64,000 bases of DNA from an uncultured Actinomycetes bacterium (GTDB taxonomy: Bacteria > Actinomycetota > Actinomycetes > S36-B12 > CAIYMF01): the NCBI GenBank assembly GCA_903918645.1, contig CAIXFH010000087.1:1-64000 (forward strand). Direction: 5' to 3'. The translations under genes and the position numbers were made by a program. Within the stretch, counting starts at the first letter, position 1, and every line of letters starts with the position of its first letter. The notes under the pieces are model-generated. The model had not been told where the DNA came from and ran no database searches. It saw nothing but the letters and a program-made list of their open reading frames with translations. Below are positions 52,886-60,956 of the stretch, piece after piece.

Positions 52886-52922
52886 ATCGTGAGTGTGACA
52901 GGGCGATCGGGGCTGGTCCGGT

Positions 52923-52951
52923 TTGTCGATGTACGTGCGAGTTGCTAACGT
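52923..52951 (+). promoter_or_regulatory. Promoter placed for a leaderless metY leader peptide
   Basis: A -35 TTGTCG (52923-52928), 17 bp, and a -10 TAACGT (52946-52951) stand so that transcription would begin 7 nt later, right at the A of the leader peptide ATG (52959). No ribosome-binding site precedes that ATG, so a leaderless message is the natural reading. Confidence 0.6.
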
Positions 52952-52958
52952 CTAACTC

Positions 52959-53060
52959 ATGCATCGCTTGGACCTCGTCAGCCGCATCTACCTCGACCTT
53001 CGTCGTGATGCCAGCCAGATGTGTCGCGGCATGGCTATGCCCCCGGCGGGCCGTTCCTGA
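52959..53060 (+). CDS. Sulfur-type leader peptide upstream of metY
   Basis: A 33-codon reading frame coding for MHRLDLVSRIYLDLRRDAS followed by QMCRGMAMPPAGRS. The stretch SRIYLDLRRDASQMCR agrees with the pattern of short actinobacterial leader peptides found before sulfur-assimilation genes (Arg, Asp-Leu, Arg, Ser and a Cys-Arg near the end). It has a promoter for leaderless expression and a terminator hairpin 22 bp after its stop, and metY lies downstream. Ribosome pausing at the Met/Cys codons (four Met after the start region counted with the first, one Cys) could decide whether the terminator forms. Confidence 0.7.
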   Translation: MHRLDLVSRIYLDLRRDASQMCRGMAMPPAGRS

Positions 53061-53082
53061 CCCAGGAGCGCACGCGGGGAGG

Positions 53083-53116
53083 AAAGTCGGAGAGATTGCT
53101 CTCCGGCTTTTGTCTT
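53083..53116 (+). terminator. Attenuator terminator between leader peptide and metY
   Basis: AAAGTCGGAGAG (53083-53094) pairs with CTCTCCGGCTTT (53099-53110), 12 bp with one G-U pair, around an ATTG tetraloop and followed by a T-rich run. The position after the leader peptide and 122 bp before metY is that of an attenuator. The rest of this gap to the metY ribosome-binding site shows nothing else clear; I saw no S-box or SAM-IV-type conserved core. Confidence 0.7.
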
Positions 53117-53238
53117 TCCGCCACAACACCCGCCGCACGAAAAATTCTTGTGTTAGTCCGCGCGCCCACAGCGCCTGCAAGTGCCGGTCCACTTCCCTGA
53201 AATCCACCGACTTAAGCCAACAAAACTAGGAGATTCCA

Positions 53239-54534
53239 ATGAGCGCTAACTGGAGCTTTGAAACCAAGCAGATCCACTCCGGTCAGTCACCCGACCCGAC
53301 CACGGGCGCGCGGGCGCTGCCGATCTACTCGACCACCTCATTTGCCTTCCGTGACACCGATCACGCAGCAGCGCTGTTCGGCCTAGCCGAGATGGGCAAC
53401 ATCTACACCCGCATCATGAACCCCACCCAGGCTGTCGTCGAGGAGCGCATCGCTGCCCTTGAAGGTGGTGTTGCTGCGTTGCTGCTCAGCAGCGGTCAGG
53501 CTGCGACCACGCTGGCGATCCTCAACCTTGCCGAAGCCGGCGATCACATCGTCTCGAGTCCGCGCTTGTACGGCGGTACCTACAACCTGTTCAGCTACTC
53601 GTTGCCCAAGATGGGTGTCGAGGTCACGTTCGTCGATGATCCCGATGACCTCGACCAGTGGCGTGCCGCGATCCGGCCCAACACCAAGGCGTTGTTCGGT
53701 GAGACCATCTCCAACCCAAGTAACGAGATCCTCGACATCTCCGGAATCGCTGGGGTCGCGCATGACAACGGCATCCCGTTGATCGTCGACAACACTGTCG
53801 CCACGCCTTTCCTACTTCGCCCGTTCGAGCACGGCGCTGACATCGTTGTGCACTCGGCCACCAAGTATCTCGGCGGGCACGGCACTGCTATCGCCGGCGC
53901 GATCGTCGACGGCGGAAAGTTTGACTGGAGTGCCAACCCCGCGAAGTTCCCCGGCTTCAACACTCCTGACCCGAGCTACAGCAACCTCGTCTACGCAGAA
54001 GCATTGGGCGCCATCGCATACATCATCAAGGCCCGCGTGCAGTTGTTGCGCGACCTCGGCACCGCGGTCGCCCCATTCAACGCCTTCCTCATCGCGCAGG
54101 GCATCGAGACGTTGTCGCTTCGGATGGAGCGTCACGTGTCCAACGCGCAGAAGGTGGCCGAATGGCTTTCGGCTCGTGACGAAGTTGAGTCAGTCTCGTA
54201 CGCCGGGCTGCCGTCCTCGAAGTGGTTCGAGCGGGGCAAGAAGTACGCACCCAGGGGCACTGGCGCAGTTCTGGCATTCGAGATCAAGGGCGGCATCGCG
54301 GCAGGCAAGAAGTTTGTCGATGCCCTCGAACTGCACAGCCACGTTGCCAATATCGGTGATGTCCGCTCGCTGGTCATTCACCCTGCCTCCACAACTCATT
54401 CGCAGTTGAACGCAGAAGAGCGCTTGAGCTCAGGTGTGACACCAGGCCTCGTGCGTCTTGCCGTTGGCCTTGAAGGCATTGAGGACATCCTCGCGGACCT
54501 CGAGACGGGCTTCCGCGCGGCCAAGGGAGCCTGA
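53239..54534 (+). CDS. metY: O-acetylhomoserine aminocarboxypropyltransferase (sulfhydrylase)
   Basis: A 431-residue PLP enzyme of the Cys/Met metabolism family. It begins WSFETKQIHSGQ, has NPTQAVVEERIAALEGG, and carries the PLP lysine in VVHSATKYLGGHG near residue 210. It makes homocysteine from O-acetylhomoserine and sulfide. The ATG follows AGGAG; metX begins 7 bp after its stop. Control by the upstream leader peptide and terminator is predicted. Confidence 0.93.
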   Translation: MSANWSFETKQIHSGQSPDPTTGARALPIYSTTSFAFRDTDHAAALFGLAEMGNIYTRIMNPTQAVVEERIAALEGGVAALLLSSGQAATTLAILNLAEAGDHIVSSPRLYGGTYNLFSYSLPKMGVEVTFVDDPDDLDQWRAAIRPNTKALFGETISNPSNEILDISGIAGVAHDNGIPLIVDNTVATPFLLRPFEHGADIVVHSATKYLGGHGTAIAGAIVDGGKFDWSANPAKFPGFNTPDPSYSNLVYAEALGAIAYIIKARVQLLRDLGTAVAPFNAFLIAQGIETLSLRMERHVSNAQKVAEWLSARDEVESVSYAGLPSSKWFERGKKYAPRGTGAVLAFEIKGGIAAGKKFVDALELHSHVANIGDVRSLVIHPASTTHSQLNAEERLSSGVTPGLVRLAVGLEGIEDILADLETGFRAAKGA

Positions 54535-54541
54535 GGCTTCC

Positions 54542-55698
54542 ATGTCGGTCCGACAGGGTCTTCCTCCCGCCAGCGGTGCCTGGCGGGAGGGTGATCCCGT
54601 TGGTGACCGACTTTTCGCGAACCTCGGTCACTCGACCTCGAACTCGGTGGAGCTCTCGACCGAGTCACGGTTGCCTACGAGAGTTGGGGCACGCTTGCAC
54701 CCGATCGCTCCAACGCCGTGTTGGTATTGCACGCGCTCACCGGCGACTCACATGTCGTTGGGCCAGCCGGCTCAGGACATCCGACCCACGGTTGGTGGGA
54801 CGGTCTCATCGGGCCAGGAGCCCCGATAGACACTCGACGTTGGTTCGTCGTGGCACCGAACGTCCTTGGCGGTTGCCAGGGCACCACTGGTCCTTCGTCC
54901 TTGGCGGGTGATGGTCGGGCCTACGGATCGCGATTCCCGCGCATCACTGTTGGCGACCAGGTGGGTGCCGAGCGACTGCTTGCCGAGCACCTTGGGATTG
55001 GTCGTTGGGCCGGGATCGTTGGCGGCTCGATGGGTGGTATGCGCGTTCTCGAGTGGGCGGTTGGCTCACCTGACTCCGTGGCAAGCGCACTGGTGCTCGC
55101 TGTTGGAGCCACGGCCACGGCTGATCAGATCGGCACCCAAGCCGTGCAGACTCTCGCGATTACATCTGATCCGCAGTGGCTCGGCGGTGATTACTACGAC
55201 CAAGCACCCGGGCAAGGCCCCACCGAGGGTATGGGTCTTGCTAGACGTATTGCCCACCTGACCTACCGCACCGAACTCGAACTACACGCGCGGTTTGGCA
55301 TCAACTACCAAGACGGTGAAGACCCGTTGGACGGTGGTCGATACGCGGTGCAGTCCTACCTGGATCACCATGCTGACAAGCTCAGCCACCGATTCGACGC
55401 CGGAACCTATCTAGCCCTGACCGATGCGATGACAACGTGGGATCTTGGCCGCGGCAGAGGCGGGTTCGAAGCTGCGCTTGCAGGGCTGCGGGTACCGCTG
55501 GTTGTCGGCGGTATCGACAGCGATCGGCTGTATCCGCTGTATCTGCAGCAGCAGATCGCCGATCTGGTACCTAGCACCGTCGGTGGACTTCGCGTGATTC
55601 CATCTGACTTCGGTCACGACGGTTTTCTGATCGAGCACGAGCAGGTCTTTGCACTGGTCGCCGAAATGCTCGATCTCGCTGAGGCTGCAGCGGCCTAA
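54542..55698 (+). pseudogene. metX: Homoserine O-acetyltransferase, frameshifted as read
   Basis: The MetX protein is spread over two frames. From ATG 54542 the first frame gives MSVRQGLPPASGAWREGD and then [10 protein letters not shown]; from about 54630 the family sequence continues in the -1 frame with [20 protein letters not shown], then [13 protein letters not shown], the nucleophile GGSMGG and the catalytic GHDGFLIE. The second frame has no start codon before 54718, which is already inside the fold. One base lost in the GGTCACTC run at 54626-54633 (GGTTCACTC would restore Gly-Ser-Leu-Asp) explains it. The rest of the gene is intact, so a recent mutation or an assembly error is likely. 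Confidence 0.75.
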
Positions 55699-55802
55699 TC
55701 GCTTGCTGTTATTGAGTTCCTAGGTTCACGTCCCGCTCAGCGACCTGTGGCAAATGGGTGACCGGCCTGCCGTTGGCCCAGCGGCGTCGCTAGGTTTGCG
55801 GC

Positions 55803-56321
55803 ATGGCGCCGAATGGATCGATTCACCGTAAGTCTGCAGTGGCCGTGCTCGCTGCTGCCCTGGCAGTACTGTCCATCGCTGGATCAACTGCCTCGTCGGC
55901 CCAATCGTCGGGCCCATCATCGGGCCCATCATCGGACGCGGACGACTCGCGTGTGGTGCACGCGCCAGCACCGGCTGTCCCCCCGATTGTCCTGCTGACC
56001 AAGCAGAACACCACGGTGCTCGGGCAGCCGTTTGCCTACCCAACCGAAGCCACGGCCGAGGTTTCATCGGTGATCATCACCCTGCTGCCCGGCCAGCAGA
56101 CGGGTATGCACCGGCACGATGCGCCGATGTACGCGTATGTCCTGACGGGCGTGCTGACCGTGACGTACGAGGGGGGAATCGTTCGGACTTACCGCAAGGG
56201 TCAGGCGATTATGGAAGCCATCGGGGTCCCGCATAACGGGCAGAACTTGGGCGATGAGCCGATTCGAGTTCTCGTTGTGAACATGGGCGCAACGGGAGTG
56301 GCGAACTCGGTCAAACTTTAG
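55803..56321 (+). CDS. Exported cupin-domain protein
   Basis: A 172-residue protein with a signal peptide (basic start, hydrophobic 12-30, cut near SSA-QS) and a single cupin domain: motif 1 PGQQTGMHRHDAPMYAYVLTG and motif 2 with VPHNGQNLGDEPI, so His-based metal ligands are mostly present. A Ser-Gly-Pro linker built by a 12-bp repeat joins the two. Extracytoplasmic location is likely; function unknown. Weak ribosome-binding site. Confidence 0.75.
   Translation: MAPNGSIHRKSAVAVLAAALAVLSIAGSTASSAQSSGPSSGPSSDADDSRVVHAPAPAVPPIVLLTKQNTTVLGQPFAYPTEATAEVSSVIITLLPGQQTGMHRHDAPMYAYVLTGVLTVTYEGGIVRTYRKGQAIMEAIGVPHNGQNLGDEPIRVLVVNMGATGVANSVKL
55908..55931 (+). repeat. In-frame 12-bp tandem repeat in the cupin gene
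   Basis: Two exact copies of TCGGGCCCATCA plus a partial third, coding for Ser-Gly-Pro-Ser repeats just after the signal peptide. Confidence 0.8.
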
Positions 56322-56323
56322 GC

Positions 56324-57406
56324 TTACTGGTCGGCCTCGCGGCGGACGGCAAGTTCGGCGACCTTCTGGCTCGCTCGTCGGCTCCACGCGATCAGGCTGA
56401 GGACACCCAGTGCGATCTGCGGGACAAACGATGATGCGCGCCATACCAAGGTTGCCGCTGTGGCATCGCCGACGTTAACTCCCATGCCGGTGAGTAGGGC
56501 CAACATGAGTGCATCCACCGTGCCCAGACCACCTGGGGTCAGCGGAATCATCAGGCCGATCTGGGCCACCGCGAAGGCACCGAAAGCGACTAGGAGTGAG
56601 GTACTGGCGTTCACATCCTCAACTCCTCGCAGAGCCGCGTAGAAGATGAGGAATTGCGTGATCGAGACGCTGACCTGAGCGATCGTGATCGCACTCCACC
56701 GTCGCTGCACCAATTCGACTGTGTCGTTGCGAAAGGCCAGCACTGCTGACACTAGGTCGACCTCTTCGCCGTGCCGAAACCGACGTGAGAGAGGTGAGGC
56801 GACGCGAGTGGCGAGGGCGCCAATGCTCTCGGCGAGGCGCGCACTGCGCATCACGAGTCCGAAGACAACGATCATCACAATCAGTACGCCCAGACCAATC
56901 GCGCCGATGTAGATGTACGGCCCGACATTGATGGTCTGGGTGGCCCAGACGGCGATGAGTCCGAACACAGGCAAGCCGAGGGTGACGAAGATGCTCCAAA
57001 CGCCAACTGATGCGATCGCTGCCGTGGCTGCTGCAGGCGTCACGTCGTAGGTGGCGAGCATTGCGTACTGCACGCCTAGGCCGAAGGCGCCACCACCGGG
57101 AACGCCGTTGCTGATTGCGAATGCGGCCTGGTTGAGGCTGAAGGAGCGGGGGTAGGAAAGTCCGGGGGTCGCTGCCACGAACGGCAACCCGTAGACGGCG
57201 TTGTAGAGAATGACCGCCGCACCGATCCAGACGATCGACGCTACTGTCATCGATTGCAGCGACTTGGCGGCCTCGCTGTAGGAACCAATTTGCGGAATCA
57301 CTCTGACGAAAATGACGACAAGGACTGCAAGCCCAAGGAGGCCCGCGATGATCGACTTCTTGCGGTCAAGGCTGGGCTGTGGAGCCGCCGGTTCAGGGGT
57401 CGTCAT
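56324..57406 (-). CDS. UPF0104/LPG synthase-type integral membrane protein
   Basis: A 360-residue membrane protein with about eight helices, of the lysylphosphatidylglycerol synthase transmembrane-region family (AglD/UPF0104). The segment NGVPGGGAFGLGVQYAML and the conserved LTPGGLGTVDALMLALL near residue 290 mark the family. It lacks the C-terminal aminoacyl-transfer domain of MprF, so it may act as a lipid flippase-like protein or in polyprenyl-sugar transfer. It converges on the cupin gene with a 2-bp gap. Confidence 0.8.
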   Translation of the reverse strand: MTTPEPAAPQPSLDRKKSIIAGLLGLAVLVVIFVRVIPQIGSYSEAAKSLQSMTVASIVWIGAAVILYNAVYGLPFVAATPGLSYPRSFSLNQAAFAISNGVPGGGAFGLGVQYAMLATYDVTPAAATAAIASVGVWSIFVTLGLPVFGLIAVWATQTINVGPYIYIGAIGLGVLIVMIVVFGLVMRSARLAESIGALATRVASPLSRRFRHGEEVDLVSAVLAFRNDTVELVQRRWSAITIAQVSVSITQFLIFYAALRGVEDVNASTSLLVAFGAFAVAQIGLMIPLTPGGLGTVDALMLALLTGMGVNVGDATAATLVWRASSFVPQIALGVLSLIAWSRRASQKVAELAVRREADQ

Positions 57407-57473
57407 GCGCGAACTCTACGGCCCGGCGGGTCAGTTGGCTGCTAAGTAGCCGTGAGCGTGCGAGAGTCAGTGC

Positions 57474-57926
57474 GTGGATGATATTGCTTCGCTTACCGCA
57501 GCTTTGGCGGCCGAGCCATTCGTGGACTTTGTAACGTTCCGAGAAGATTCATCGGACGCCCACACTCCTGTGTGGGTGAGTGGCGATGCTGACCGAATCT
57601 TCATTTCGACCTTTGGCCACTCCTACAAGGTGGCGCGAGCGAGGCTCGATCCGCGTGTGGCCGTTGCCGCCTGTGATGGTCCGGGCGCGCTGTTGCCTGG
57701 CGCGCACTACATCGCAGGACGCGCCGAGGTGATCAATAAATCAGAGTTTCGAGTGGGGGTCCGAGCGCATAAAGCCAAATACGGCAAGCACTTTGCGATC
57801 ATGTGGCCAGCCCGCTGGCCGCTGCGCCTCATCGGTAAGCGCCGCGTGTGGATTGTGGTGACCCTCACCCCGGGGGCGGAGATCCCGACGGTGTCGGCGC
57901 CAAAAATCAGGCCGGCGCAGCACTAG
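57474..57926 (+). CDS. PPOX class (pyridoxamine phosphate oxidase-like) flavin/F420 protein
   Basis: A 150-residue split-barrel protein. Elements include FVTFREDSSDAHTPVWVSGDADRIFISTFGHSYKVARARLDPRVAVAACDG, which holds the usual cofactor-contact strands, and a Lys-Arg-rich C-terminal end. Short actinobacterial members of this type often use F420; the cofactor here is an inference. A GTG start at 57474 is used. It is convergent with the histidine kinase gene. Confidence 0.75.
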   Translation: MDDIASLTAALAAEPFVDFVTFREDSSDAHTPVWVSGDADRIFISTFGHSYKVARARLDPRVAVAACDGPGALLPGAHYIAGRAEVINKSEFRVGVRAHKAKYGKHFAIMWPARWPLRLIGKRRVWIVVTLTPGAEIPTVSAPKIRPAQH

Positions 57927-57931
57927 TTAGT

Positions 57932-59608
57932 TCAGCTGATTGGTGCGCGCGAGTCGCCAGTCGCAAGAGCACTTGGGCTGGCTGCATCGCTTGTGGTCGC
58001 CTCGTTGAGATCGGCAGCAGCGAGAACGTCGCCATCAACGCTGTCGCCGTCAACGTCGGCGTCAATATCGCTGTCAAAGCTGTCGCCATCAACGCTGTCG
58101 TCGCTAAACTCATCGTCGTCAAACTCATCGTCGTCAACGACGAGGAGCGGGATGCTGATCCGCACTACGGCTCCCACGCCAGTTCCACTGGCACCATTCG
58201 CGACAGCGAGCGTGCCATCGTGTGCCTCGACGATTGCTTTGGTGATCGAAAGGCCGAGCCCGCTGCCGCCGGTGGCGCGTGATCGGCTTGCATCGCCACG
58301 GGCGAAGCGTTCGGTCACTCGAGGCAGCAGTGCGGTCGGGAACCCAGGCCCGTCATCGCGAACCTCGACAACCGCGTTGCCGTCATCTGACGAGACCGTG
58401 ATGGTGACGGTACTTCCAGGCATGGTGTGGTTGCGGGCGTTAGCAAGCAGATTGCCTACAGCTTGATGTAGTCGAACGGAATCGCCGACGACAAGGACAT
58501 CCTCGCTGGTTGCTACCTCGACCTTCCACTGATGGTCGGGTCCTGCTGTGGCGGCCTCTGCCACAGCGTCGTCGACGACGGTGTGGAGATCGATTGGGTC
58601 CTGGGCCAGCGGCCGTTCCTCATCGAGTGAGGCCAGCAGTAGCAAGTCATCGACGAGCAGACCCATCCGGCTTGCGGCAGCTTCGATCCGGGCAGCGGAT
58701 TCACGCGTGCTCTCTGGATCGGTGCCAATTCCGCGTCGCATTAGCTCGGAGTAGCCGCGAACTGCAGCAAGTGGGGTCCGAAGTTCGTGGCCCGCGTCGG
58801 ACACGAACTGACGCAAGCGATCCTCGGTTTCGACACGAGTCTGAAGTGAGGCTTCGACGTGGTCGAGCATCGCGTTTACGGCCAGACCGACCTGACCGAC
58901 CTCGGTGGTGGGGACGGGATTGGCAACGCGGGCAGGGATGGTGACGTCGCCTCGGCCGAGAGGTAATCGAGCCACCTCGCTCGCCGTCTCGGCAACCTCC
59001 TGGAGGGGTCGCAAGGAACGCCGGATGAACCACATGCTGACCATGAGCGCCAGTAGTAGCGCAAGGCTTACGGCGACGAGTTCGACGGTCAGTAGTCGGC
59101 CGGCCAGTTGTCCGGCTCGCGAGAGTTGAATCAGTGCTACCAGCGACACCGGCCGACCGTTTGCGTCAACGGCGGGCACCGACACAGCTTGACTCTTGCC
59201 CAGAGGTGACACATCGATTGTGACTGGTTCTGCTGCTGCACTGGTGGGAACTGATCGAAGTAGTGCTGAGTCGGCGGGCGACCAGTTGTCGCGCGCGGGT
59301 GCCCCGGGGAAATCCTCACCGATGGGGATGCCTTGACCAGTCGAGCCGAGCACCACGACTGTGGCACCTGACGAAACCCAGCTCCTGACCGCTTCGCCCA
59401 CTCGCCCGCCGTCGCCTTCATCTGCGAAGAGCCGAACCTTGGGCTGCATAAGCGAAGCGTCTATTTGCTGAACCATCCAACTTCGTAATGCGAAGAAGGT
59501 GGCAAGTGCGACCACGATCAGGGTGGTCGCCATGACTGCGAGCAATCCGATGACGAGCCGATTGCGAAGTGGCAACGCGGCCCAGCCGGATACGGACCTA
59601 CTAGGCAC
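57932..59608 (-). CDS. Two-component sensor histidine kinase with acidic tail
   Basis: A 558-residue membrane kinase: helices at about 14-36 and 165-190 enclose an extracytoplasmic sensor, a HAMP domain follows, the H-box is FVSDAGHELRTPLAAVRGY, and the ATP region has VVGDSVRLHQAVGNLLANARNHT, VRDDGPGFP and GGSGLGLSI. After the catalytic domain is an unusual tail of about 70 residues, mostly Asp with Ser, Phe and Val, coded by short degenerate repeats (58030-58140). It overlaps the response regulator by 8 bp. Confidence 0.9.
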   Translation of the reverse strand: MPSRSVSGWAALPLRNRLVIGLLAVMATTLIVVALATFFALRSWMVQQIDASLMQPKVRLFADEGDGGRVGEAVRSWVSSGATVVVLGSTGQGIPIGEDFPGAPARDNWSPADSALLRSVPTSAAAEPVTIDVSPLGKSQAVSVPAVDANGRPVSLVALIQLSRAGQLAGRLLTVELVAVSLALLLALMVSMWFIRRSLRPLQEVAETASEVARLPLGRGDVTIPARVANPVPTTEVGQVGLAVNAMLDHVEASLQTRVETEDRLRQFVSDAGHELRTPLAAVRGYSELMRRGIGTDPESTRESAARIEAAASRMGLLVDDLLLLASLDEERPLAQDPIDLHTVVDDAVAEAATAGPDHQWKVEVATSEDVLVVGDSVRLHQAVGNLLANARNHTMPGSTVTITVSSDDGNAVVEVRDDGPGFPTALLPRVTERFARGDASRSRATGGSGLGLSITKAIVEAHDGTLAVANGASGTGVGAVVRISIPLLVVDDDEFDDDEFSDDSVDGDSFDSDIDADVDGDSVDGDVLAAADLNEATTSDAASPSALATGDSRAPIS

Positions 59609-60371
59609 TCGGGTCGCCCGGACGCGGTGCGCGCATCACATAGCCAACACCGCGAACGGTGTGAATGAGTGGTGCCCGATCGGCATCGACCTTGCGACGC
59701 AGGTAGCCCACGTACTGCTCGACAATGTTGGAGCGGCCGGCAAAGTCGTAGTGCCACACGCGATCGAGGATCTGCGACTTACTCACTACAGCCCGTGCGT
59801 TTTGCATCAGAAAGCGGAGCAGATCGAACTCAGTTGGAGTCAGGTCGATGAGTTCACCGTCACGACGGACCTCTCGGGTGAGTTCGTCCAACGAGAGATC
59901 TGCTACCTGGAGGATCGCGCCGCGATCGTCGAGTCGACCGGTGCGACGAAGCACTGACTGGAGTCGGGCGAGAAGTTCTTCGAGGCTGAACGGCTTTGCG
60001 ATGTAGTCGTCGGCTCCGGCTCTTAAACCCGCGATGCGATCACGGGTATCGCCTCGGGCAGTGAGGATTACGGCCGGAAGATCAGGGTGCTCGGCGCGCA
60101 GGCGTGCGAGCAATCTGATGCCATCGTCGCCAGGGAGCATCAGGTCGAGAACGGCGATGTCGGGGCGCAACTCGCGGGCCACTCGAACTGCCTCGTCTGC
60201 GTCTCCGGCGGTTGCCGTTCGGCAGCCATCAAAGCGAAGAGCCGTGGCAACGAGTTCGGCGAGGTCTGGCTCGTCATCGACCACGAGCACGCGGACAGGA
60301 GGCACGCCGTCAGCCGCGCGCAGGTAACTCTGCGGCAGATCGGTGTTCTGATTCGACGTCATCGTTGTCAT
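59601..60371 (-). CDS. OmpR-family response regulator
   Basis: A 256-residue response regulator: receiver domain with VVDDEP near residue 31, phospho-acceptor Asp-76 (AVLDLMLPG) and Lys in YIAKPFS; then an OmpR/PhoB winged-helix domain (LTPTEFDLLRFLMQNARAVVSKSQILDRVW, VEQYVGYLRRKVD). ATG 60371 has GAGAGGCTC upstream and is preferred to the open frame to 60428. It follows the FMN-binding gene and may be co-transcribed with that pair. Confidence 0.92.
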   Translation of the reverse strand: MTTMTSNQNTDLPQSYLRAADGVPPVRVLVVDDEPDLAELVATALRFDGCRTATAGDADEAVRVARELRPDIAVLDLMLPGDDGIRLLARLRAEHPDLPAVILTARGDTRDRIAGLRAGADDYIAKPFSLEELLARLQSVLRRTGRLDDRGAILQVADLSLDELTREVRRDGELIDLTPTEFDLLRFLMQNARAVVSKSQILDRVWHYDFAGRSNIVEQYVGYLRRKVDADRAPLIHTVRGVGYVMRAPRPGDPSA

Positions 60372-60434
60372 GAGCCTCTCGTCCTTGCGTCTAGGTTCCC
60401 ATCCTGACAGTTGCTCTGCCAGTAGCAAGATTGA

Positions 60435-60956
60435 CTAACCTTTCAGGCCCGCCTGGGACAGCGCGGACTCCAGCGACTTGACGAAGCCGTAGGACGTGTA
60501 GGAGGCGCCGGATATGCCGGAGATGTTCGAGCTTTGGGCTTGTAGCGCCTGCTGCACGAGCATCGGGAAGGCTTGCTCCGAGATACGCGCACTGTGGTTG
60601 TCGTTATTGGGTAGTGCAACTGCCGTGACGTCAACGAGTTTCCCGCCCTTGACCACCGCTTGCACCTGCACAAGGCCGTAGCCGACATCGATCGATGCCC
60701 CGGTGACCTTCTTGCTCACAGCGGAGTTACCCGAGCCCGAGTTACCCGAGCCCGAGTTACCCGAGCCCGAGTTGTTGGAATTGGAATTGTTCGACCCGGA
60801 GTTACCCGAGCTGGAGTTACCCGAGGTCGCGTTCGGTGTCACGTGCGGCAGAGCTGGCAACGAACTGGCCGATACGGCACCACCGTCTGGGTTCAGGGCC
60901 AATACGGCAGCGATGCCGATGATGGTCCCGGTGCCGACTACGACTGAGCGCTTCAT
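60435..60956 (-). CDS. Exported FMN-binding domain protein
   Basis: A 173-residue protein with an N-terminal hydrophobic export segment (residues 4-20), a Gly-Asn-Ser repeat linker (about 45-80) and an FMN_bind domain. The flavinylation motif SGASYT is at 149-154, so Thr-154 would carry covalent FMN added by an ApbE-type transferase (not in the window). ATG 60956 overlaps the stop of the ferric-reductase-like gene (ATGA). Together they look like an extracytoplasmic electron-transfer module. Confidence 0.87.
   Translation of the reverse strand: MKRSVVVGTGTIIGIAAVLALNPDGGAVSASSLPALPHVTPNATSGNSSSGNSGSNNSNSNNSGSGNSGSGNSGSGNSAVSKKVTGASIDVGYGLVQVQAVVKGGKLVDVTAVALPNNDNHSARISEQAFPMLVQQALQAQSSNISGISGASYTSYGFVKSLESALSQAGLKG
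60724..60768 (-). repeat. In-frame 15-bp tandem repeat in the FMN-binding protein gene
   Basis: Three exact copies of GAGTTACCCGAGCCC on the plus strand, flanked by degenerate copies to about 60830. They code for (Gly-Ser-Gly-Asn-Ser)n linker repeats on the minus strand. Confidence 0.9.

Noticed and set aside
52959-53238. SAM riboswitch (S-box, SAM-II or SAM-IV) in front of metY
   Set aside because: I could not find the conserved cores of these classes, and the region is better explained by a coding leader peptide followed by a terminator.
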